From the NCBI GenBank assembly GCA_035557095.1, contig DATMEB010000302.1, forward strand, positions 1 to 6,182: a DNA stretch of 6,182 nucleotides. Reading direction: 5' to 3'. Positions 1 to 4,469 of this stretch are shown here, piece after piece. The DNA is from JALZDI01 sp035557095. GTDB lineage: Bacteria; Actinomycetota; Actinomycetes; Propionibacteriales; Nocardioidaceae. The stretch's first letter is position 1. The number at the start of each line of letters is the position of its first letter. The notes beneath the pieces are model-generated. The model ran no database searches. It was not told the DNA's origin and saw only the letters and a list, made by a program, of their open reading frames with translations. The position numbers were made by a program, and so were the translations under genes.

Positions 1-21
1 GGGACACGTCTCGGCCGCGCC

Positions 22-27
22 GGAGGG
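22..27 (+). promoter_or_regulatory. Shine-Dalgarno site of the VOC gene
   Basis: GGAGGG ends 7 nt before the ATG at 35, which is ideal spacing, and the purine run continues through position 31. It fixes the start of the VOC gene at 35. The promoter itself must lie before the window. Confidence 0.7.
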
Positions 28-34
28 AAGGCCC

Positions 35-448
35 ATGGCTCAGCACCCCCGACTGCTGCACACAGTCATCGACACCACGACGCCGCGAGAGCTCGCGGAG
101 TTCTACCGGGAGCTGCTCGGGCTGCTGTACCGCCCCGGCGACGAGCCTCCGGCGTACGGGGCGCCCGACGACCCCGGCTGGCTCGTGCTCGTGGACTCAG
201 ACGGCGCCCGCAAGCTCGCCTTCCAGCGCGTCGACCAGCTGCCTCGGACGACCTGGCCCGAGCACGAGGTCCCGATGCAGCTGCACCTCGACCTCACCGT
301 CCCCGACAGCGCCGAGCTGCAGAGACAGCGGGAGCGGGCGGAGGGCCTGGGGGCGGAGCTCCTGCTCGACCGGACCGACGACCCCGACGAGCCGCTGTAC
401 GTCTTCGCCGACCCGTCGGGTCACCCGTTCTGCATCTTCGTCGCCTGA
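35..448 (+). CDS. VOC family protein (glyoxalase/bleomycin-resistance/dioxygenase fold)
   Basis: This 137-residue protein is the size of a single VOC domain made of two beta-alpha-beta-beta-beta modules. Module 1 begins with LLHTVID at residues 7-13, giving a candidate metal-ligand His9, followed by the typical helix RELAEFYRELLGL at residues 18-30. Module 2 starts at MQLHLDL (81-87) with His84, the usual position of the second metal-ligand histidine. The C-terminus has DPSGHPFCIF at 126-135, a hallmark of the actinobacterial VOC subgroup annotated as glyoxalase-like. Family members are metal-dependent lyases, isomerases, dioxygenases or drug-binding proteins, and the substrate cannot be read from sequence. 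The protein is probably cytoplasmic, with no signal peptide or membrane helix. A good SD precedes the ATG. The gene ends 7 bp before the stop of the convergent methyltransferase, so it is not in an operon with anything visible here. Confidence 0.9.
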   Translation: MAQHPRLLHTVIDTTTPRELAEFYRELLGLLYRPGDEPPAYGAPDDPGWLVLVDSDGARKLAFQRVDQLPRTTWPEHEVPMQLHLDLTVPDSAELQRQRERAEGLGAELLLDRTDDPDEPLYVFADPSGHPFCIFVA

Positions 449-455
449 CGGGCGC

Positions 456-1115
456 TCACGCCGGTGCGCCCGCACCCCAGTAGAAGGGCCCGGAGGTGCC
501 GCTCACGCTGACCTGCCAGCCGGCTCGAGCCAGTCGCTCCTCGAGCTCGGCCGGTCGGTGGGGCACCTTCACGATGCGGTACGCCGTGCCGTCGTTCAGC
601 CGGCGCCGGATCGTCGAGGACGCCTCGCCCTCGATGAGCTCGTCGGCGGTCCGGTAGGCGTCGTCGACGAAGAACACACGGCCACCGGGTCGCAGACACT
701 CGGCCACGAGCGACCAGAAGGACTCGAACCGCTCGATCGGCACGTGCGAAAGGAAGAACCCGAAGAAGACCACGTCGTAGCGGCGGTCGGGCTGCCAACC
801 GAAGATGTCGGCCTCGATGAAGCGCACCCGGTCACCGGCATGCCGGCCGGCGGCGACAGCGAGCATCTCCGGTGACGCGTCCAGGGCGGTCACGTCGGTG
901 GCGTGGCGGAGGAGCTGGCCGGTCCACAGGCCCGTGCCGCAGGCGAGCTCGAGCACGCTCCCGGTCGGCCCGAAGGCGTCGAGGGCAGCCGTCAGCTCGT
1001 CCGCGCCGGCAAACGGCAGCGTGTGCTCCCCGTACTCCGGGGCGTTCGCGCGGTAGTAGGCGACCTGCTCGTCGAGCAGCCGCTCGAGCTCACCGGACCC
1101 GTCCGTCGATCGCAT
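456..1115 (-). CDS. Class I SAM-dependent methyltransferase
   Basis: The predicted protein has 219 residues and a Rossmann-type methyltransferase fold. Motif I VLELACGTG lies at residues 54-62 (SAM-binding glycine loop). The acidic end of strand 2 is Asp79 in TALDASPEML, the acidic-loop residue is Asp103 in FIEADIF, and YDVVFFGFFLSHVP at 113-126 is the post-motif II/IV region. LRPGGRVFFVDD at 141-152 is motif VI. It belongs to the broad Methyltransf_11/25-like group. The methyl acceptor is unknown, and it may be a small molecule because no nucleic-acid or protein-binding domain is attached. The frame stays open upstream to an ATG at 1187, but that start would overlap the tetR stop and give an Arg-rich, unconserved extension. 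The ATG at 1115 begins where family similarity begins. It lies 64 bp downstream of tetR on the same strand, so co-transcription is plausible. Confidence 0.88.
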   Translation of the reverse strand: MRSTDGSGELERLLDEQVAYYRANAPEYGEHTLPFAGADELTAALDAFGPTGSVLELACGTGLWTGQLLRHATDVTALDASPEMLAVAAGRHAGDRVRFIEADIFGWQPDRRYDVVFFGFFLSHVPIERFESFWSLVAECLRPGGRVFFVDDAYRTADELIEGEASSTIRRRLNDGTAYRIVKVPHRPAELEERLARAGWQVSVSGTSGPFYWGAGAPA

Positions 1116-1128
1116 GGAGCGATCAAAG

Positions 1129-1135
1129 CCCCTCC
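1129..1135 (-). promoter_or_regulatory. Possible Shine-Dalgarno site of the methyltransferase
   Basis: GGAGGGG on the minus strand ends 13 nt before the ATG at 1115. This is longer than the usual 5-9 nt, but it is the only strong purine site in the tetR-methyltransferase gap. It supports initiation downstream of the long in-frame ATG at 1187. Confidence 0.4.
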
Positions 1136-1179
1136 GACGTCGTACGGCAACCGCCGCACACTGCACCCAGGGCGGCGAA

Positions 1180-1767
1180 CTAACCAACAGCGGCGCGCTG
1201 CTCGATCAGGTCCAGGAGCCGGTCGACGAGCCGCGAGGCATCGGCCACCGGCATCGGCTCGGTGAAGAGCGCGTAGAAGTACAGCGGCGCCACCACGAGC
1301 TCGAGGAGCTCGTCGAGCGTGGGCACCCGCTCACCTCGCGCCTGTGCACGGTCGAGCATCACCTGGATCTGCCGTTCCCGCTCGAGGAAGGCAGCCGAGG
1401 TCTGCCTCGGCTCACCCGGGCGGATCTCCAGGACGACGGCGCGCAGGATCAACGGGACCAGCCCCTCCTCGAGGGGCTTGGCGACGGCGGCGGCGTACGC
1501 CAGCAGGTCCTCGCGCAGGGAGCCGGTGTCCGGGAGCGACGCGGTGCTGGAGAACCACTCGTCGACGACGTCGTTCAGCAGGGCCGACATCGTCCCCCAG
1601 CGGCGGTAGATCGTGGCCTGGTGCACGCCGGAGCGCTCGGCCACGAGCGGCACGCTGAGCTCCTCCCAACGGTGGTTCTCCAGCAGCTCCAGGGCCGCCG
1701 CGTGCACAGCGGAGCGCACCCGCGCCGACCTGCCGCCGGGGCGCTGCATGGTTCGTCCGTTTCCCAT
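1180..1767 (-). CDS. TetR/AcrR family transcriptional regulator
   Basis: This is a one-component repressor of about 195 residues, the normal family length. Counted from the outermost ATG at 1779, the DNA-binding domain runs from the basic segment RPGGRSARVRSAV (13-25) through the helix-turn-helix LSVPLVAERSGVHQATIYRRWG (41-62); the TIYRRWG recognition-helix ending is diagnostic. The rest is the all-helical ligand-binding/dimer domain, with ELVVAPLYFYALF late in the protein as in many actinobacterial TetR C-terminal domains. Three in-frame ATGs compete: 1779, 1767 and 1749. None has a good SD. The 1779 ATG lies inside a likely -10 element (TATGAT, 1780-1775), and the ATG at 1767 falls 7 nt after it, which would suit a leaderless mRNA, so I give 1767. 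The gene is divergent from the DJ-1/membrane gene and just upstream of the methyltransferase. The likely targets are its own promoter and the divergent one. The inducer is unknown. Confidence 0.9.
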   Translation of the reverse strand: MGNGRTMQRPGGRSARVRSAVHAAALELLENHRWEELSVPLVAERSGVHQATIYRRWGTMSALLNDVVDEWFSSTASLPDTGSLREDLLAYAAAVAKPLEEGLVPLILRAVVLEIRPGEPRQTSAAFLERERQIQVMLDRAQARGERVPTLDELLELVVAPLYFYALFTEPMPVADASRLVDRLLDLIEQRAAVG

Positions 1768-1787
1768 ACGCGAGATCATAACGCGAA
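1768..1787. promoter_or_regulatory. Two direct ACGCGA half-sites in the tetR promoter
   Basis: ACGCGAG (1768-1774) and ACGCGAA (1781-1787) are direct repeats with 13-bp periodicity on the plus strand. They bracket the tetR -10 and match the arm of the palindrome at 1827-1844. They may be auxiliary operator half-sites. A single ACGCGA hexamer is expected by chance several times in a window of this GC content, so the clustering is the only argument. Confidence 0.35.
1775..1780 (-). promoter_or_regulatory. Putative -10 element of tetR (leaderless transcript)
   Basis: On the minus strand this reads TATGAT, one mismatch from the consensus TATAAT. Seven bases separate it from the A of the ATG at 1767, the spacing expected when transcription starts at the first base of the start codon. 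No convincing -35 hexamer lies 16-18 bp upstream. Confidence 0.4.
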
Positions 1788-1792
1788 AGTGC

Positions 1793-1821
1793 TTGCATTA
1801 GTGCGAGGCGGCCGGTAGCGT
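1793..1821 (+). promoter_or_regulatory. Putative sigma70-type promoter of the DJ-1/membrane gene
   Basis: TTGCAT (1793-1798) and TAGCGT (1816-1821) are separated by exactly 17 bp and agree with the conserved positions TTGnnn and TAnnnT. Transcription would start at about 1828, inside the perfect palindrome, giving a leader of about 36 nt with an SD. This fits direct repression by the divergent TetR. Confidence 0.45.
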
Positions 1822-1826
1822 CACTG

Positions 1827-1844
1827 ACGCGAGAATACTCGCGT
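1827..1844. promoter_or_regulatory. Perfect palindrome, likely TetR operator
   Basis: ACGCGAG-AATA-CTCGCGT is an inverted repeat with 7-bp arms, no mismatch and a 4-bp AT spacer (18 bp in total). It lies between divergent tetR and the gene at 1864 and overlaps the predicted transcription start. Size and symmetry are those of operators bound by TetR dimers. A short mRNA hairpin is also possible, but there is no T-tract and the placement is upstream of a gene, so it is not a terminator. Confidence 0.6.
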
Positions 1845-1850
1845 TTGACG

Positions 1851-1856
1851 GGAGGG
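1851..1856 (+). promoter_or_regulatory. Shine-Dalgarno site that decides the start of the DJ-1/membrane gene
   Basis: GGAGGG lies 7 nt before the ATG at 1864 but only 1 nt before an in-frame GTG at 1858. The spacing favours ATG 1864, two codons shorter than the longest frame. Confidence 0.65.
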
Positions 1857-1863
1857 AGTGAGC

Positions 1864-3702
1864 ATGAACCGTCAGATCCTCTCCAGGATCAGGACCGGGC
1901 TGTGGGTCGTCGCGCTGGCGCTGGTCGCCATGGTGGGTGCGGGAGTGGCGCCGGCCATGGATGCCGTCGCCGACACCTATCCCGAGCCGGTCGACATAAC
2001 CGGCGAGGTCCGGTCCGTCGTCGAGGCGACCCCGCGGCCCCGCCACGACGCCGGGCTGCCGACCGCGGTCTTCGCGCTGGGGTCCGAGGGTGCGAACGCG
2101 GCGGACGTGCTGGCGCCGTACGAGGTGCTGGCGGTGTCGGGGAGGTTCAACGTCATCACGGCCGCGCCCGCGCGACGGCCGGTCCCGCTCACCGGTGGAC
2201 TCGATGTCGTGCCGGACTTCACCTTCGCCGAGCTGGCGCGGCGGTTCCCCGCAGGCGTCGACGTCGTTTTCGCGCCGGCGATGCCGGACGTGCAGGATGC
2301 GTCCTCCCTGCCGGTACGGCACTGGCTGGCGCGGCAGGCCGCGGACGGCGCCACCGTGGTCGGCGTGTGCGTCGGTGCGGAGCTGCTCGCCGGCGCCGGC
2401 CTGCTGGACGGGCGACCGGCGACGTCGCACTGGCTCGCCATGGGCCTGGGTGGGATGGAGAAGCGCTATCCCGACGTTCGATGGCAGCACGGCGTCCGCT
2501 ACGTCGACGACGGAGACGTCGTCACCACCGCGGGTGTGCTGAGCGGCGTCGACGGCGCGCTGCGCATCCTGGAACAGCACACCGACGAGTCCGTCGCGCG
2601 CCGGGCCGCCGAGGCGGTGGGCTGGACGCACTACCGGCCGGGCGCGGCCGCCACGATGCCGGCGTCGAAGCTCGACGTCCCGGACTCGGTCGCACTGCTC
2701 AACCTCGGCTACCGCGAGCCGGCACAGCTTGGTGTCGCGCTCACCGACGGCGTCGGCGAGATCGAGCTCGCGTCGGTGTTCCGCACCTACACCGAGCTCT
2801 CGTACGTCGCCCGGCCGCACACCCTCACACTCGACGGATCCCCGATCCGGTCGCGGCACGGTCTGACGTTCGTGCCCCGCTCCGCCCTCTCCGCAGCGCC
2901 GACCGACCTGGACCGGCTGGTCGTACCCGGTGCGGTGGCGGCCGACGGTCGCGCGCCGGGCCTGGCTCGGGCCGCCGCCGCGGCCGGGCTGCGGCCGGAG
3001 TACGTGCACACGCGTGCCGAGTTCCCCTTCGACGCGGCCCTGCGTGACCTCGCCGCGACCACCGACGTGGCCACCGCCACCTGGGTCGCGAAGACGCTGG
3101 AGTATCCCGTTCGGGGCGAGCTGGCCGGATCCGCGTGGCCGTGGTCGCTGACCGCGAAGCTCCTGCTGGCGGGACTCCTCGGCGGCGCCCTGGCGATCGC
3201 CACGGTCCGGGTGCTGCGCGCCCGACCCCGCCTTCGCCGCTTCCTGGGTCACTACGTCGAGATGCTGCTCGCGATGACCGCGGGGATGCTGCTCGTCGGC
3301 GGCCTCTGGATGATGGTCTGGCCCGGCCTGCCCGACCACCCCGTGACGAGCACGCTGGTGATGGCCGCGGACATGACGGTCGGGATGGCGGCCTGGATGG
3401 CGTTCCGTGGCCACTCCCGACGGCTGGTCGTCGAGATGTCGGCGGCGATGGTCGCACCGTTCCTGCTGCTGCTCGTGCCACTGGTCGCCGGGGTCGTCTC
3501 GGCGGAGACCCTGAACATGGCCGGGCACACGCTGATGCTGTTCACCATGCTCGCGGCGATGCTGCTGCGACGGCAGGACTACACCGCCCGCCACCACACG
3601 GGGCGGTCGTGGCGCCGTTGTCGGCGGCCGGCTCCGGTCACCGAGCCGGCCACCGAGCCGGCCACTGAGCCAGCCAGATTGACCCCGTCCGCCAACGGTT
3701 GA
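1864..3702 (+). CDS. Membrane-anchored DJ-1/PfpI-like protein with duplicated domain and Met-rich transmembrane C-terminus
   Basis: The protein has 612 residues. A basic N-terminus and hydrophobic helix (12-31) act as signal or anchor. Domain 1 (about 66-255) is a DJ-1/PfpI or AraC-N-like GATase1 fold: the nucleophile elbow GVCVGA at 167-172 has Cys169, followed by the family's AGLLDGRPATSHW block at 178-190. Domain 2 (about 275-360) repeats the start of this fold (VALLNLGYREPAQLGVAL, then DRLVVPGAV at 351-359) but lacks the elbow and cysteine. Five more helices follow (about 429-448, 464-486, 495-514, 521-546, 551-568). They are rich in MxxxM, with His463, Glu466, Asp503, His517, Glu524 and His555 nearby. 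I recall a similar membrane module in actinobacterial proteins often labelled FliP-like, with no proven flagellar role. The tail is basic and has three TEPA repeats. Positive charges place both DJ-1 domains outside the cell. No AraC HTH is present. Function is unknown; a stress, redox or metal role is a guess. Confidence 0.85.
   Translation: MNRQILSRIRTGLWVVALALVAMVGAGVAPAMDAVADTYPEPVDITGEVRSVVEATPRPRHDAGLPTAVFALGSEGANAADVLAPYEVLAVSGRFNVITAAPARRPVPLTGGLDVVPDFTFAELARRFPAGVDVVFAPAMPDVQDASSLPVRHWLARQAADGATVVGVCVGAELLAGAGLLDGRPATSHWLAMGLGGMEKRYPDVRWQHGVRYVDDGDVVTTAGVLSGVDGALRILEQHTDESVARRAAEAVGWTHYRPGAAATMPASKLDVPDSVALLNLGYREPAQLGVALTDGVGEIELASVFRTYTELSYVARPHTLTLDGSPIRSRHGLTFVPRSALSAAPTDLDRLVVPGAVAADGRAPGLARAAAAAGLRPEYVHTRAEFPFDAALRDLAATTDVATATWVAKTLEYPVRGELAGSAWPWSLTAKLLLAGLLGGALAIATVRVLRARPRLRRFLGHYVEMLLAMTAGMLLVGGLWMMVWPGLPDHPVTSTLVMAADMTVGMAAWMAFRGHSRRLVVEMSAAMVAPFLLLLVPLVAGVVSAETLNMAGHTLMLFTMLAAMLLRRQDYTARHHTGRSWRRCRRPAPVTEPATEPATEPARLTPSANG
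3640..3675 (+). repeat. Three tandem 12-bp units encoding TEPA
   Basis: ACCGAGCCGGCC occurs at 3640-3651 and 3652-3663, with a diverged copy at 3664-3675 (three substitutions). All are in frame, giving TEPA x3 at residues 593-604 in the cytoplasmic tail of the DJ-1/membrane protein. The whole 12-bp unit makes it a candidate for copy-number variation without frameshift. Confidence 0.8.
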
Positions 3703-3748
3703 GGGTCTGGACAGCGGGTCGTCGGGTCGCTGACGCTCGAACCAACAC

Positions 3749-3756
3749 AAGGGGGA
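3749..3756 (+). promoter_or_regulatory. Shine-Dalgarno site of the RibD-C/DHFR-like gene
   Basis: AAGGGGGA ends 4 nt before the ATG at 3761. It supports that start. No obvious promoter hexamers or terminator are seen in the 58-bp gap after the preceding gene. Confidence 0.6.
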
Positions 3757-3760
3757 AACC

Positions 3761-4333
3761 ATGTCCTCGACCGTGCTGTACATGTCCATGTCGCTCGACG
3801 GGTTCATCGCGGGCCCCAACGAGACGCTCGACAATCCCCTCGGCGACGGTGGGGACCGGCTGCACGCGTGGCCATTCCCCGGCGCCGACGGTGGCGCGAA
3901 CCGACGGATCTTCGACGAGTTCACGTCCACCGGTGCCATCGTCGCCGGGCGCGGAACCTTCGAGCCCGCCGGCGGCTGGGGAGGGGACCATCACGGCGGG
4001 GTGCCGATCTTCATCCTCAGCCGCCACCCGGCACCCGCCTGGGCCGCCGACTGGCCCGGCGTCCACTACGGCAACGACATCGACGCCGCGATGCGTTATG
4101 CCAGACAGGCTGCCGGTGACGAGAACGTGCTGGTGCACGGGGCGAGCACCGCGCAGCGTGCGCTCAACGCGGGACTCCTCGACGAGCTCGAGATCCACCT
4201 GATACCGGTGCTTCTCGGCGACGGGCGGCCGCTGTTCGAGAACCTCGGGATCGAGCAGCGCGAGCTGGAGCGAACCCGGGTGGTGGAAGGAGAGGGTGGC
4301 ATCACCCACCTTCACTTCCGCGTACGTCGCTGA
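3761..4333 (+). CDS. Dihydrofolate reductase family protein (RibD C-terminal domain-like)
   Basis: This 190-residue single-domain protein is of typical length for stand-alone RibD-C/DHFR-like reductases. The N-terminal strand and loop YMSMSLDGFIAGPN at 7-20 is the family signature. IVAGRGTFE in the first half matches the conserved (V)xGRxTxE turn that contacts NADPH. LVHGASTAQRALNAGL (124-139) provides the second nucleotide-binding glycine loop, followed by DELEIHLIPVLLGDGRPLF (141-159), the classic strand-loop of the family. Members use NADPH to reduce pterin or pyrimidine-like substrates; stand-alone copies outside riboflavin operons rarely have known substrates, and none can be assigned here. 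The protein is cytoplasmic, with no signal sequence. It follows the DJ-1/membrane gene by 58 bp on the same strand, so it may share its transcript and TetR control, but this is not certain. It is not folA-type DHFR. Confidence 0.9.
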   Translation: MSSTVLYMSMSLDGFIAGPNETLDNPLGDGGDRLHAWPFPGADGGANRRIFDEFTSTGAIVAGRGTFEPAGGWGGDHHGGVPIFILSRHPAPAWAADWPGVHYGNDIDAAMRYARQAAGDENVLVHGASTAQRALNAGLLDELEIHLIPVLLGDGRPLFENLGIEQRELERTRVVEGEGGITHLHFRVRR

Positions 4334-4469
4334 GGCACTGGCGCCACTAGTGACGATAAGGCCGCGAGGGGATCGGGGCTGATTGACGCGAAGCCGGTGC
4401 CCGGACGGTTCCACCGGCCTACGATCGAAGCACCATGCGCGTGACTTGCGCCAGGGGGAGGGGCATGCG
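4334..4469 (+). promoter_or_regulatory. Intergenic region with possible promoter of the Vps62-like gene
   Basis: TACGAT at 4420-4425 fits the actinobacterial -10 pattern TAnnnT and would give a leader of roughly 38 nt. The matching -35 position is poor; TTGACG at 4383-4388 is too far away (31 bp) to pair with it. No stem-loop/T-tract terminator is visible after the RibD-like stop; the only palindrome there is TGGCGCCA at about 4340-4347. Confidence 0.25.
4453..4463 (+). promoter_or_regulatory. Strong Shine-Dalgarno site of the Vps62-like gene
   Basis: AGGGGGAGGGG ends 6 nt before the ATG at 4470, with the AGGGGGAGG core 8 nt away. A second ATG at 4465 is out of frame and only 1 nt from the purine run, so 4470 is the start. 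Confidence 0.7.

Noticed and set aside
1116..1187. Upstream extension of the methyltransferase to the ATG at 1187
   Set aside because: It would overlap the tetR stop, adds an unconserved Arg-rich segment, and has no SD; ATG 1115 fits the family length.
1845..3047. 400-codon frame on the plus strand overlapping the DJ-1/membrane gene
   Set aside because: Arg/Ala/Gly-rich out-of-frame translation with no motif and no SD; the overlapping frame starting at 1864 has the real domains.
3460..3570. Taking the FliP-like label of the membrane domain as evidence of a flagellar secretion gene
   Set aside because: No other flagellar gene is present, and the domain is fused to DJ-1-like domains; the label on similar actinobacterial proteins is most likely a legacy misannotation.
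1798..3939. A 713-codon open frame on the minus strand, opposite the DJ-1/membrane gene
   Set aside because: Its translation is Arg/Gly/Pro/His-rich low-complexity sequence with no recognisable domain, as expected from the antisense of a high-GC gene with few stops. It runs through the divergent promoter and into the RibD-like gene. The sense strand has clear domains, SD and codon bias.
4335..4352. Short palindromes (TGGCGCCA, CACTAGTG) after the RibD-like gene as a terminator
   Set aside because: The stems are too short, and no T-tract follows.
4383..4388. TTGACG as -35 element for the Vps62-like gene
   Set aside because: The only reasonable -10 (TACGAT, 4420) is 31 bp away; at 17 bp the sequence is CGGTTC, which does not match.
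4386..4391. A further ACGCGA hexamer before the Vps62-like gene as a TetR site
   Set aside because: It is a single hexamer with no inverted partner; several are expected by chance at this GC content.
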